This document shows positions 51,419 through 63,802 of a stretch of 64,000 nt of DNA, one piece after another. Each line of letters opens with the position of its first letter. The first letter of the stretch is position 1. The notes under the pieces were generated by a model. The model worked only from the letters and a program-made list of their open reading frames with translations. It ran no database searches and was not told the DNA's origin. The DNA is from Ypsolopha sequella (taxonomy: Eukaryota > Arthropoda > Insecta > Lepidoptera > Ypsolophidae), in the NCBI GenBank assembly GCA_934047225.1, contig OW204005.1:16438396-16502395 (forward strand), given 5' to 3'. The position numbers were made by a program, and so were the translations under genes.

Positions 51419-54400
51419 GGGGAACGAAAATACAAACAGAAATAAAATGTCAGCTTTCGGATGATTTTGTTGCAATAATTAGGTTACGTATAGCCATAAA
51501 AAAAATACATGTTTTTGGTTGAACTTTAAGGTATTCATTCTCCACAAACCACGTTAATCGATTCATATTTGTACTGTCAATGAATTTTTTTGTAACCCTC
51601 TATTGCACACTTCTTATCGATTTTGTTTCAGGTATCGCTTTCGCGATTTTGTTGGTTTTTTTTTAATAAAATTAGTGTGAATGATATCTATTCATTTTCC
51701 AAATACCACGTTATTCGGGTCAAAAAAAGCACCCCCTTTTTCCAAAAATACGTAAATCCACTGATGCAGTCAGCGGCAGCAAGATATTGTCAGTCTACGC
51801 CTAGCGTTGGCGCCCGTAAGACGTGGAACCTGTGCCCTTTTTTGCAAGCTATAAATATCTCCCAAAACTACTTCAAAACACATTGAAATTAATTTTATAA
51901 AGTAATATTTCGAGGAGCATCATATTCCTGCCGTTAAAAACTCAACAAAATATGCGTATGAGTGATTTAGCTACATCGTGCCATAGTCATAACAACAAAA
52001 CTGAATGAATTTGGATTGAATTCATACTTTTATGCGGGAAAATAATATATGTTACTATAAAAGAATAATTTTGTGATCGTTATTGAAACCCAAATTAATT
52101 TACATACTTACTGAGATCTGTAACAAAGGTCAATGACCTTTTAGTGAAATTACCCTCTAGTATTGGTTCACCATTTCAGGTCCAATAAGTGAATTTTTTT
52201 TGCAAATTATATAGGTACACTTACTTGGGATAAATCGCCAAGCATTTAAAATATAGAAATTTATTTTGAAATATTTACAGTGCATGGCAAAATTATTAGA
52301 TCGTAGATAATCCTGTCGGTACATGTTCAGGTTCTGTTACGCAAATTGAAAACAATGAAACTCTTTTAGGATTAATTTGTTATCCCTATGTTTGTCTGTC
52401 TGTCCGTTTGTCTAGACAATTTTTTCTGGGTAAAATTAATAAATACCAATATTAACGGCCCTCTATAGAGCTGTAAAAACATACTTTTGACGTTTTTATT
52501 TATATTACGTTTTAGGTTTTTACGTATTTTTTTTTACGTTTTTCATACAAATTTTCTCACTATGAAAATGTAGGGATGAACACTTGAGATAATATTTTGC
52601 ATTTAAAAGTCAACACAGAAAGGAATTGTTGAACAAATAATGTAAAAAATATGAAAACCATGTTGTTCTATTCTAAAAGGATTAATTATCTACTGTTCAA
52701 TGTAGCGATAGCTTTGTTTATTTTTTTCCTTGAATTATTTTTTACCAAGATAACAAATAGTTTAATACAAGGTTTTCCTTAAGAGGTCCCTTTACCCCTG
52801 TATTTTTCTTAAAATTCATACAATAGGTATAAACCGAATGTGAAGTCTACAGCTTATATTCTTCATATCTTTTTTCATGAGTATATTCTAGTGACATCTA
52901 ACTACGTCTCTATACAGCCCAAAAAGCAAAATTTGATAAAACACCATCATAATAGCTGTCAGGATATCGTCAATATTGCCTCGTTTTTACGCAAAGTTTA
53001 ACAAGTTTGTATATTTTTATCTATACTGGAAATAAAAAAGAGAGAAATACAGGCGTCGTTCATGTTAAGATGACTAAGTTTACACACTTTGCTAAGTATA
53101 AACAATTACCGTTTCATGGAAAACTGTTTTGACCTGAAACCATTACACAAATTCAATTAACTTATTTTGAATATCTTGTCATCTTGCACTTCTTGATGAG
53201 AAATTCAATTTCAATAAGTAAAAATACAACTTTTAGTTAAGAAAACTTATATTTAAAAGTCTGCTGTATGCATTAACATATTTTTAATTATATTACAATA
53301 GTAATAAAATAATTGGGTTATTCGTCGTCGTGATACCAGCCGTAAATTTCTTAAATAATCTGATATCACGCTTATGGAAAACCCAATTATTTTGAAGATA
53401 CCATAATATCATTAAAATATGTTTATGCATATAGCAAACTTTTAACAATAAATTGATTTAGCTAAAAGTTGTACTTTACCGTTATAATTATTTCTTAATA
53501 TTTTGTTACAAATTCGGAGAAATAGCCCTTAAGGAAAACCTTGTATGAAAATATTTGTTATCTTTGTAACAAAGAAAAAAAAAATAAACAAAGCTATCGC
53601 CACATTGAACAAACAGTAAATTATTAATCCCTTTAGAATAGAAAGATATGGTTTTATATTTTTTACATTATTTGTTCTACAGTTCCTTTCTGTGCTTTCT
53701 TTCAAATGCAAAATATTATGTCAAGTGTTGATCTCTATATTTTCATAAGGAGAAAATTTGTATGAAAAAGTTAAACAAAAGGCCATAAAAACGTTATAAT
53801 ATGTATATTTTACAGGGCTGTAAATATTAGCATTTATTGATTTTACCCAGAAAAATTGCCTAGACAAACGGAAAAACAGACAAACATAGGGACAACAAAT
53901 TAATCCTAAAAGAGTTTTGTTTTTTCATTTTGCGTAAAGGGACCTGAACATTTCAAACTATGATACAAATAAATTTCTATATTTTAAACACTTGGCGATT
54001 TATCCCAAGGGTAAACAGGTGTCCCAAAAGTCAACGCTTTCCCTTGGAAGGCTGGTAGGCCAGCTCATGACTGACCAGAATATCAAATTATGACCTCAGC
54101 AAAAAGTAGATAGTCTTCGAGTTGATGGTACTTTTATAAATTCGAATAGATTTTTGAGAGTCAAAGCTAACCAGTTCTAAATTCTAAGAATAAAATTTTT
54201 GTTGCGCAACTCTGAATAGTCATGCTATTGATAAAGTCAAAAATAAACCTTGAAATTCTGTTACATCAGGAAGAAAAATAAAAACCCAATTTATGAGCAA
54301 TTTTTTGTAATTAGGTTAGTTCGATACCACACCCTGAAAAAAAATGTCCTATGTTAGTTTTGCAAATTGTCTTAAATAACGGCTCATCAAATATTGTTTT

Positions 54401-55190
54401 TCAAATGATCTGGCAATTTCTGTGAATTACTTTTGAAAAAAAAGTTATTGCTATTTTACTACTAAAGGAGCTGCGTATTTTTTTAAATAATTAGAATTTA
54501 GAATGAAAGAGTGGCGGGCAGTAAAAATATTTGACGTTCATTAGAAATGCCATTTAACACGCGTTAGAGTGAGATAAATAGTGACGCTATTTAAAATGAG
54601 TTGGAATGAGATAGTAACGCAGTTAAACGTGGTTGAATGAGAGAGGCATAATTGATATAGGCTACAGTGAGATAGATAGTGACGTGGTGCATTCCTTCTG
54701 AGAATATTTGTTAGTTTCCACTTTTTGTAATAACAACTTTAGTAAAAATTTTTTGTAAAGAAATTTTTGGTCCAATTTATTTTCCCGCAAGTGTAAAACC
54801 AGCTAACGGGCGAAAAATATTTAAAGAATGGGTAATGGTGACAATTAACCGTCACGATATTATTATGTATCTCTAAAGGAGTGTCTGAAATGTTCCGAGG
54901 GTCAACTGATAAATCAAACACTCAAAAAACCACTTTTAGCCGACCATAATAAATTTACGTCCCGACGTGATAGCAAGTAGGATCAATGCCGTGTGACGAT
55001 GATCGAAATACACTAATAAATTAGATAAAATAAAATACGTATTACTTTTGACCCTGCCTCGTCCACTCTATTCGTATTTTTGCTATGGTGACGCGAGCTT
55101 AGAGACCGGGACGAATTTCCCCCCGCGCGCTATCGTAAAATAGAATAAGCCACGCCCGGAACTGGTTTTTGTTTTGGCTATGTCATACTC
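51419..55190. mobile_element. Giant foldback TTAA element (family H), copy 2, 3772 bp
   Basis: TTAA at 51415-51418 and 55191-55194. Collinear with 34311-38064. Differences I noted: an extra ACGTATTTTTTTT near 52520, small indels and scattered substitutions, and the large minus frame of copy 1 is shortened here (53529-53711). The core palindrome arms are at about 52220-52775 and 53515-54005. Confidence 0.92.
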
Positions 55191-55245
55191 TTAATATTAG
55201 TTATAAATAATTCGCGCAGTGACATTTTAATAGAGCTGCGTTTTG

Positions 55246-55955
55246 CGTTTTTTGGGACGGGAACCTAAAAATATAGCAGCAATAACCAGAAGAACACAAA
55301 CATTCGAATGCATAACAAAATTTCTCGAAATAGATGCTACTAAATATAGCCAAACCATATATTTTTAAGATCACCTCTTTAATACCTACAATTTGATACC
55401 CATATGGTACTTTTATAGAATAGTTTTATATTTATTTTACTTCTTTTTTATATTTCTCATTTGTACTCAACTATTTTTCAATCGCTATAGTTTTTCTGTT
55501 ATTGGCCAGCTATGATCTATGATCGACATTTTTTTCATATTTTTCGCACAACCAGTTTCGGATATAAGGGGTGGGGACATACATATTTTGTATTTTTTTT
55601 TATGATTTCTCGAAACCAGTGCTAGTAGATATTGTAAATATTACAATTATTACAATTTTACAATCAGCGTTTTAATATATACAATTTAATACCCATGTTG
55701 TATTTTTAGGATAATATTTTTTATTTTTCTCACTTTTGTTTTGGAAATATCTTGAACAATTTCAAATTTTTCACATGTTTTTTTTACACCGTGATATGTG
55801 GGCAAATTAATGCTATTTTTATGTGTCAAATTTTAAGCCTTTGTCTTTAACGGTGCAAAGGTTATGAGGCTGTGACATACGGACAGACAGACGGACGGAC
55901 AACGGAGTCTCACCATAAAGGTTCCTTTTGTACCACGGAACTACGGAACCCTAAA
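55246..55955 (+). repeat. Lepidopteran GGAACCCTAAAAA-ended repeat, second copy
   Basis: TTTGGGACGGGAACCTAAAAA to GACGGACGGACAACGGAGTC, then ACTACGGAACCCTAAAAACG. Its interior (ATTTCTCGAAATAGATGC, ACAATTTGATACCCATATGG) is collinear with 16617-17540. Confidence 0.75.
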
Positions 55956-55959
55956 AACG

Positions 55960-56562
55960 ATAAATGAAACGTTTTCAATTAAATCCAACAGGAACTTGCA
56001 TAGAGCGTTTTGATTACAAACGGAAGTAGAGATGCTAGCAATCTCAAGACCTTTTTATCTTCCCGATTCGGTTCACAAGCGAGGAAGAACATAAAACTAT
56101 AGCAAATAAATAAACGACACAATCTCAACCACTCGGATTATAAAATCCACTTCAGTTCAACAGTTAACAATTTGAATGCCACTTAAACTGAATGCAGTAA
56201 AAGTGGTGCAGGTCGGTGAACTGATGATCAGGGCATCGGATACAGATTCTGGCATCGAAACGTCTGTCGAATGTACGGCGGCGTATACAATGTAAAGTAC
56301 GAAATAAATAATGCACCTCGGTAATATTCGCATATCTTCGGCAATTAGATGTATATTATTATCTGTTACCGGCCAAACCTGATTTTAGGAGAAACTAGTT
56401 TGACCTAGGCCAAAGTAGTTTTGGGTTGTCATAAAAAATAATCACAAAGATTACCAGCTCCCTTCCGCGCTGTAGGACTTCCGAAACACTGCCCTAAAGT
56501 CGGGTTCGTCCAGTAACATAACGGAGCCGTATTTTTGAATCGTTCTTTTTCAGTTCACGTGC
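55960..56562. other. Unassigned
   Basis: No gene recognised. Composition is closer to unique DNA than the surroundings, but I can read no protein. Confidence 0.4.
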
Positions 56563-56570
56563 GAAAATAT

Positions 56571-57466
56571 AGAGATGAAACGGATATCCGGTTACTATCC
56601 GGTATCCGGCCTATCCGGCCATATTTTTGGTATCCGGTATCCGGCCGGATAGTAGTCAGTATCCGGCCGGATACCTGATACTTAACTCAACATACAAAAA
56701 GTCGTTTAAATCACAAAATAGTTGTATCAATGTTTGAATAATCTAAATTCTAATACATAAAGTGAATAAGAATTGAGCTATGGTAGATAAAGACAAGCTT
56801 TACATCAATTGTTGGGAATAAACGTTTATGCTTTTCTTCATACATTACACCAGCTTCTTTTGCTCTCACAATATACCGAATGTAACTCAACATGTATCTT
56901 TTAATAAAAACACATGGTCATACTGAAATCATACTAAACAACTTTTCCAAAGAAACATGCTTGTGGAAATGAAAAAATATTTTCATGTTTCCACACTCAT
57001 TTTGAAAACCTACTTTAAATTTTGAAAGGGCACTGGGCGGGCAGGTTCAATTTTGTTTTTTCAATATGTTACTTTGGAAAATTTGTTCAGTATGAACAGT
57101 ATATTACGCGGTTTCATTTAAAGATACCTCTCCATTTATATACAGTATACACCACTTCAAGGAGACAAAAGATACATATTTACAAATTTCGTTAGGATCG
57201 GAAATTGTTTCGCGTTTGCAAACCAGCATTTGTATGATTGTGATACGATAATTTAGAAATGATCTTCATTTAAAAAATGCACTAATAATCTCGCCCACTT
57301 GCACCCGCACGCGCCTTGGTGCGTAATATTTAGACTTGCTCAATTAGTGCGAAACGCATATCTTGTGCCGGATATCCGGCCGCCGGATATCCGGCTATCC
57401 GGCCTAGTGCCTCGCCGGATATCCGGTATCCGGTATCCGGCCAAATCACTATCCGTTTCATCTCTA
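56571..57466. mobile_element. hAT-type element with terminal CCGGATATCC arrays
   Basis: AGAGATGAAACGGATATCC at the left, GGATAGTGATTTGG-type then (reversed) TAGAGATGAAACGGATAG at the right. GAAAATAT flanks both sides (56563-56570, 57467-57474). Multiple ATCCGGT/CCGGATA words fill the first ~100 bp and last ~100 bp. No transposase. Confidence 0.88.
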
Positions 57467-57475
57467 GAAAATATA

Positions 57476-57737
57476 CAAGGTGACTTTTTGATCATCGTCC
57501 AAATTCATACTAGTGGCTTGGTAAGTGATCAGTATCATGGATCAATAACAATTTTTGCGAAATTTGTAAAATGAAATTTCGACTCCCCATAGTGATTCAC
57601 TCGGGACTGGAAGTGAGTTTCTATGGGAAGCCGAAATTTCACTTGACGAATTTCACAAAAAATGTTATTGATCCAAGATACTGATCACTTATCAAGCCTC
57701 CAGTATGAATTTGGACGATGAGCAAAAAGTCACCTTG
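57476..57737. mobile_element. Palindromic MITE family D, complete copy
   Basis: CAAGGTGACTTTTTGATCAT to GCAAAAAGTCACCTTG with TA on both sides; 262 bp. It begins two bases after the hAT element's right duplication. Confidence 0.92.
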
Positions 57738-57739
57738 TA

Positions 57740-58284
57740 TACCTGTCTCGTCTTGCAAATGACAAGTTCTGATGTGCTACGTGAGATGGGTATATACTTT
57801 CGCACGTAAATTGAAAACGAACGATTCAAAAATACGGCTCCTGGTCCATATCCACGCATGTGTGGTGAATTAGTTAGAACAGTAATTATCTGTTAATAAA
57901 TTTAAGTTTTATACTGAAGTGTCATTAATTTTGTTTTGAATGTTAATTTTTAGCTTATATTTTTATTGTTATTTTTATAAGTAAATGTTTATTTTTATTG
58001 TAACTGTTTACAGTGTTATACGCATTTGGATATATTAGGTCTGTAATGTATATGTATAGTGTGTGTGAAGAAATAAATAAATAAATAATAATAATAATAA
58101 GGTATAAAATCAATGCGCTTTATTTAGTTAGGTAGCTTGGACTTGGAATACATGAAAACCGAATACTACCGAAGTGCATTATTTATCTATTGCGTAAACC
58201 GACCGATTTTGAGATATGCCTGACGGAAGTCTGGCTGTGACGGAACCCTAAAAGGACATCAATCACTTCAAGTTCAAACTCCTA
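57740..58284. other. AT-rich, possible LINE 3' tail at 57900-58105
   Basis: GAAATAAATAAATAAATAAT and (AAT)n near 58070-58100 look like a LINE simple tail, but no coding remnant is visible. Confidence 0.4.
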
Positions 58285-59309
58285 AGCCTTGTTTACATTT
58301 GAACGAGTTAAGCCTGTACCTGAGCCTAGAGCATGACCAACTCCAGTCTATCTAGGATTCGTTTGAAGAAATTCGGACTCTGCTTGTATTGAAAAAAAAA
58401 TATTTGGTTTATTAATCTTTTCTCTAGGGATGTTACGTATAAACAATGTATTAAGATTTATACTTTTGTCAAAAAAAAATGTTTTGCGCCCTCTCTTTTT
58501 TTGGTTATCAAACGTTCGCTTCAAGAACGCGGTTAAGAGATCAACTTGATTTTTTTTTTCATAAAATAGGTAATAGAAATGTGAAGGTATATCACCTAAA
58601 TTCAATATTTTTTTCCCTACAAAATTTTTCAGTATTAGCTAAAAACACACCAATTTGTTGTTTCGCTGCGTGATAACTAGTATTACGCGTTCAAGAAAAA
58701 GAGGCCAAAGAGCCAACATATAATCGCCTCTATGACAAGCAAATAAAGTCTTTGCCGTAGGACTTATTGTGCTGGACGGGTAATAAAAAAAGTTGCTAGG
58801 GTATGCCATCTTCTTAAGTAGCGAGTTAGGTTGCGAGTTAAGCTACTTTTGTACAGTAAAAAGCGAGTTCAGTAGTAAGTTACCAGTTAACCTGCGCGAA
58901 TATAATCGCTTTCTATTTTTGGACACATTAAGTATGGAGAACCTCCTCCCGCACCCCAGCCAACTTTACTCGCACTGTGTTGCCGCGCATCTGAACAGAC
59001 AGTTCATTTGGTGTCCAAGTGAAGATGCGCGCGTTGTATTTGAGGTTATTTATAAGATGAAATTATCGGAATCAACCACTTACGCATTTGTCAACGAGAT
59101 ATTTGAAGCATGGGTGCTTGTATAATACAAAAATCATTACATCACATGTTTCACACTGACAACCATCTATGAGTGTACTTGACAGCAAATGTAACTTGGA
59201 ACTAAATCTATCCAGCGATTGTTTGGACAGTATTTACTACTTGACCAAAGAACGAGTTAATCTGCCAACTGTCTTCTGTCCTTAACTCGTCCAAATGTAA
59301 ACAAGCTAT
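58285..59309. mobile_element. Element with AGC(C)TTGTTTACATTTG ends, MITE G nested
   Basis: CCTTGTTTACATTTGAACG and (reversed) GCTTGTTTACATTTGGACG, each followed by AGTTAAG. Target duplication not visible. The 110-residue plus frame at 58793-59125 lies in its right half and starts inside the nested MITE; I recognise no domain in it. Confidence 0.65.
58312..58813 (+). mobile_element. TTAA MITE family G, copy 4
   Basis: TTAA at 58308-58311 and 58814-58817. GCCTGTACCTGAGCCTAGAG to GGGTATGCCATCTTC. Best-bounded copy of the family. Confidence 0.9.
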
Positions 59310-59568
59310 ACTTCTGCCGGCATTATTATAGTATTTGGTCCAAAGTTAAGTAAACAAAATAGGGCTGCTTTTTTGCTGCCACAAAAAGTTGTGTCACTCC
59401 TTTTTCATCTTACCTCTCTCTAAACCAAAAAAGGTTAAACAGTTAATCTTTATTCATCATACCTATTTTAGTCTGCAAAGATCTTATCATGATTTCTATT
59501 GTTTTACTTACATCTGACTTACTTTTCAGCTATTTTAATAATCATGGAGCTCACCATACACATGTGGT

Positions 59569-60198
59569 AGGCAAATAGTAAAATTCCGTCGTTTGCCGAA
59601 TGCCCGCCGTTTGTTGAAAAAACTGGTATTAACTTGTACACCATTTATCTAAGCCCAGTTGCGGACTTCTCTAGTAACTGGTGTCTACTGTCTAGACTCC
59701 GCGTAGACAAATTAGACTTAGGCGGGGTCTCTGTTATATCAATTAATACCTCAAATGTAAATACCTTAAAGCTCAAATGTTACAATATTTTAAGTAATAA
59801 TTCAATAATCTGTCGCAATACTGTACACTAAACTTACTCTTTTTGTGTTTCTAAAGTGGGTATTTTTGTAAATCTGTGTAAATATTGTGCTTTGAGAAAT
59901 AAATATTTTTGTATTTGTATTTGATTTTCTAAAAAGCCGAAACTGAAAGTCTTTCACAAAAGAGTTAAAAATAGGAGCGACGACGAGCGTGTTAGGTTTA
60001 CATGTAAGTATAAATTGGGAGCCGAGCGAAGCGGAGCGGAGCGAGGCGACCCTCAATTACTTTTAACAGAATTACTACGAGTATAAGCCAAGGCAAATTA
60101 GAAAATTCCAAATTCTACTGATTCGTCAAATAGCAAAATAGCGAGCGTTTAGAAACTGGCGAGGCAGTTTGTAAACGGCGGAATTTCACCATTTGCCT
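59569..60198. mobile_element. Element with AGGCAAATRGT ends
   Basis: AGGCAAATAGTAAAATTCCG and (reversed) AGGCAAATGGTGAAATTCCG. It contains a LINE-like 3' tail (GAGAAATAAATATT then TTTGTATTTGTATTTG, about 59895-59925) and the GAGCCGAGCGAAGC repeat. Target duplication not visible. Confidence 0.65.
59965..60053 (-). repeat. GC-rich dispersed repeat (reverse copy)
   Basis: GGAGCGACGACGAGCGTG, AGGTTTACATG and GGGAGCCGAGCGAAGCGGAG match the reverse of 14345-14452. Confidence 0.65.
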
Positions 60199-60208
60199 GC
60201 GACACATA

Positions 60209-60436
60209 CCCCCGGTTTCTGAAAGGCCAATCAATGTTAACAGTAGATTAAAAAATAATTATCTGCGGATTAAGCCAGAAAAAGTGGGAATTTTACATTG
60301 AAATCAAAAATTAACTAAGTTAATTATTGATCCATCACTATTCAGACTTCATATATGCTTTATTTTCACCGTTATTTGCGGTTAAAGTTTTTATTAATCT
60401 ACTGTTAACTTTGATTGGCCTTTTAGAAACCGGGGG
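60209..60436. mobile_element. Palindromic MITE (CCCCCGGTTTCTGAAAGG)
   Basis: CCCCCGGTTTCTGAAAGGCC then AATCAATGTTAACAGTAGAT mirrored at the right end with three changes. Arms ~42 bp. TA borders both sides, with one extra A at the right. Confidence 0.8.
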
Positions 60437-60439
60437 ATA

Positions 60440-60880
60440 CACAGACACAGTGAGCATGAGAGATCGACAGTTTTTTGGGCTTGATTTCATTAATCACTTA
60501 ACAATAGTAAAAAGGTAATGTTGCCACATGAATGCTAAGATAATAACAGGCTGTTTCTCTTTCTTTGAACTGCTTTTGAAGAACATACACAATAATTAAT
60601 GACTTGTATGGTGGTCATTGACTATTAAAAAACCGCTGTAGCAAGGCAAGTTAAAGTGGTAACAGTGGATCTCAGTGTTTTTTTTTTTTTTTACTTTTGA
60701 ATAAAAGGTGTGCAATAAGTGAGTCTTATTTTAATTCTTACCAATTGCTTTGTCATAATTAGGTTTGAACACTTGGCGTTTATCTATCGTAAGGAGATTT
60801 AAATTAACATTATATATAATTGCAGTATAGAAACGCAGAAAGAAAAGTAAATCTGAGCTTCAGAGCTCCTCACATCCAGA
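60440..60880. other. Unassigned, with a 22-bp hairpin at the end
   Basis: GCAGAAAGAAAAGTAAATCTG (60835) is mirrored by CAGATTTACTCTTCTTTCTG (60877-60896), overlapping the mariner's left end. No gene. Confidence 0.45.
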
Positions 60881-60882
60881 TT

Positions 60883-62210
60883 TACTCTTCTTTCTGCAAG
60901 AAAGTATCGGGAATGGCTGATTTGTCTATGGTTCCAAATTCAAATGTTGTTAATTTTTGTTGTTGTAAGATTGGCACAACTGTTTTCCATTTTGGCGCGG
61001 AGTTTGAGTTGCATCTGTTATTTAGATTAAATACAGTGCTGTTTTTAGTCATATCATATCTTGTGTGTATTGCGAATTTCATAATGGACAAAAACATTGA
61101 ACAAAGAGTTTGTCTTAAATTTTGTATTGCCAATGGAATTTCGTGTTCGGAGTCACTGAAAATGTTACAAAAGGCTTACGGTGAATCGACTTTGTCAAAA
61201 ACACGTGCTTATGAGTGGTACAAAGCGTTCAAAAGTGGGCGAGATGTGATGGAAGATTTGCCTCGCTCTGGTAGGCCATAAACGTCTGCAACTGAAGTTA
61301 ATATCGCAAAAGTGAAGAAAATAGTGACTGAAAATCCTCATTCAAGTTTGAGAGAGATAGCCGCCGAACTTTCTATGTCTCACGAGTCGATCCGTACCAT
61401 TTTAAATAATAATTTGGGTATGAAACATGTTGCCGCTCGGCTAGTCCCAAAAGACCTCAATTTTCTCCAAAAACTCAATCGCATAAGAGTCGCTGAGGAC
61501 ATGCTAGAACGAGTCAATTCCGACCCAACATTCCTGAAACGCATTGTTACTGGTGACGAGACGTGGGTTTACGAGTTTGACATGCAAACTAGTCAACAAG
61601 CTTCGGAGTGGCGCCTTCCAACTGAACCGAAACCGAAAAACCACGCCAAAGTCTATCAAAAGCCAAAGTTATGTTGACTGTTTTCTTTGACTATCGCGGT
61701 GTTGTGCACTCGGAATTCTTGCCGGAAGGTCAAACGGTAAATAAAGAATATTATTTGAACGTGATGCGGCGTTTAAGAGAACAAATTCGACGAAAAAGGC
61801 CGGATCTGTGGAAAGAAAATTCTTGGTTTTTGCACCACGATAATGCGCCTTCGCACAAGGCCATCATTGTGAACGAATTTTTGATCAAAAACTCAACAAA
61901 TACCATCGAGCAACCACCTTGTTCACCAGATATGGCTCCAGCCGACTTCTTTCTTTTTCCTAAACTCAAATTACCAGTTCGTGGCACCCGTTTTCATTCG
62001 GTAGAAGACATAAAGAAGAATTCGCAGCAAGAACTGAATTTAATTCCGGAAAAAGCGTTTAAAAAATGTTTTGATGATTCGGTTATTCGTTGGCGTAAGT
62101 GTATTGTTTCCGAAGGAGCATACTTTGAAGGTGATAAAATAAATTTTGATAGATAACTAAGATTTTGTATATTATTGATTTTTTCCCGTTACTTTCTTGA
62201 CAGAGTAGTA
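60883..62210 (+). mobile_element. mariner element, nearly intact
   Basis: The right end reads (reversed) TACTACTCTGTCAAGAAAGT, then AACGGGAA. The left end contains TACTCTTCTTTCTGCAAGAA then AGTATCGGGAA and appears altered by the hairpin at 60835-60896. TA flanks. It carries one transposase gene with two lesions. Confidence 0.85.
61084..62156 (+). pseudogene. mariner DD34D transposase, one nonsense codon and one frameshift
   Basis: From ATG 61084: MDKNIEQRVCLKFCIANGIS, with helix-turn-helix regions through residue ~110 (SSLREIAAELSMSHESIRTI is the second HTH). The linker is damaged by TAA at 61279-61281 (after GRP; one base from a Ser codon). The catalytic triad is complete: VTGDETWVYEFD (first Asp), FLHHDNAPSHKA (second Asp) and SPDMAPADFFLFPKLK (third Asp, 34 residues after the second). 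A single missing A in the run at 61636-61640 shifts the frame; the second half opens again at 61671. Total coding length ~357 codons, normal for mariner. The stop is at 62154-62156. With only two lesions, this is much younger than 9223-10357. Confidence 0.9.
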
Positions 62211-62259
62211 TATAAAGTTAGGAACAAAAAAGTAAAGTTTACATCCTGTTATATTAGAG

Positions 62260-62559
62260 CAGCGTTTCTTAACCTGTGGTCCGCGGACCCCTGAGGGTCT
62301 CCGAGCATACGTATGGGGGTCCGCAGCCTAATCTATGGACCATTTAACAATCATAAATAAATGCCACCAAAAGTTTTGTTCCACCAAAAAACCTTCGGAT
62401 TAACGTATTTTATATGAAAAAGTACCTATATTTTTTTTGTAATTTGTAGAACTAAAACAAGTGGTCCGAAATTTATTGCTGCTTTTTTATTAAGGGGGTC
62501 CTTAAAATTGTGCTTGATTCCCTAAGGGGTCCGTGGACAAAAAAGGTTAAGAAACGCTG
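62260..62559. mobile_element. hAT-type MITE with 8-bp target duplication
   Basis: CAGCGTTTCTTAACCTGTGG and (reversed) CAGCGTTTCTTAACCTTTTT, both followed by GTCC(G/A)CGGACCCC-like words. Flanks TATTAGAG (62252-62259) and TATTAGAA (62560-62567), one mismatch. Confidence 0.88.
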
Positions 62560-62569
62560 TATTAGAAGA

Positions 62570-62685
62570 TAGATTTAGGGACATGTATTTTGCTCTGAGG
62601 GCAGTGGAGTAAGTGGAGCAGTGAGACAAGTGCCGTATTTTCCAGACTTTTTGGTTATGTTGAACCTTAACCGACTCTATTTCAA
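62570..62685. other. Unassigned short stretch
   Basis: Nothing recognised. Confidence 0.4.
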
Positions 62686-63120
62686 TTCAATTCAATTTTT
62701 TTTTTATTTCAGACAAATGTCCATAGATTATTAGTAACAGTACCTTAATTTGTATGTTAATATGTACAAAATTATTAATTAATTATAGTATAGTGTGGAG
62801 CTGCATCCATCTCCGTAAGAGAGGAGAGTCCCACCTATCTGAAAATATCTTCAGAATGCCGTTGGTGCTACCGCGAAGGGGGGCAAGTATTTCTATAACC
62901 AAAGTATTTCGATACTAGCGTTCCCTAAACAATCGCCTTGGAAAAATTTGCTGCCAATGCAATGGTCCAAGAAATAACTGTTGGTTAAAACGTGGCTGGA
63001 CAGCCGTTCTCAGATTAACAATTCTCAATGACTCATCAGAATATTCACTTCTATACTTAACCCACCAACAATTGTATTTTACAGCTTATCTCAATGCAGT
63101 AAGTACTTTGATAGAAAACT
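62686..63120 (-). pseudogene. Possible LINE-type 3' end with coding remnant, minus strand
   Basis: (TTCAA)n at 62680-62697 and an A/T run could be a retroelement tail, with GTCTGAAATAAAA on the minus strand. Upstream (minus) one frame reads RTAVQPRFNQQLFLGPLHWQ, QIFPRRLFRER, a stop, then NTLVIEILAPLRGSTNGILK and IFSDRWDSPLLRRWMQLHTI before TAA near 62785. I do not recognise the protein. The frame is kept for ~80 codons with one stop. Confidence 0.4.
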
Positions 63121-63329
63121 TTTGCGAAGACGCTTTGAAGACGATACAAAACAACTTTCATCGTGTTAGGAATAGAGTTTAGAATGGAACAAACGGGTTA
63201 TTTATAGAATGAACTGTGTAAAGATTTACGGACAGCGTGCATCTATCAGCAGATAGCTTGAAGCTATGGGAAGTGTTAGTGAATCAACACTGGATTGATT
63301 GTTGATTTTGTCGCAATCAACGGCACTGG
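63121..63329. other. Unassigned
   Basis: Nothing recognised. Confidence 0.4.
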
Positions 63330-63333
63330 TTAA

Positions 63334-63798
63334 GGCCCTCACCATTGCCAAATGGGTACTTTCTAAAGCCTACTCCTCGTTTATGGCCAAACCAAAAATA
63401 ATGAAAAAATTTATTATGAATAATCAACTCTTAGACAACATATGCAACAGTTTTCTTTTTCATATCACCAAAACTTCTACACGATTTTTTTTTTACTGAA
63501 TGGTGTTTTTTGACCTCAAATTCCCTACTGCTCCTGAGTGGCTTGGCCGATTGAATTCATCTATGTTTTGATAAATAGATAAACTTTATAGCTATAAACA
63601 TAACATAAGATTATTCAATCGAGTAATCACGTCCAAGTGAAAAGTATAATTTTCCCCTATTTCGCTCTCTCAAGGACGCAGCGAGCGTCGTAACAGCCAC
63701 TATGCATTGCGCGCTGATATGAACGTTATTTCAATGTCGTTTCCGTTGATATTTGTAGTAACAAATATCGAGCTGCTAATTTGGCGATGGTAATCGCC
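63334..63798 (-). mobile_element. TTAA MITE family A, copy 5 (reverse)
   Basis: TTAA at 63330-63333 and 63799-63802. Close to copies 1-3. Confidence 0.9.
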
Positions 63799-63802
63799 TT
63801 AA

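Noticed and set aside
34311..55190. The two family H copies as a segmental duplication
   Set aside because: Similarity stops exactly at TTAA on both sides of both copies, and flanks are unrelated.
58793..59125. 110-residue plus frame
   Set aside because: Its start lies within a nested MITE, and no domain is recognisable. It might be a remnant of the surrounding element, but I cannot support a gene.
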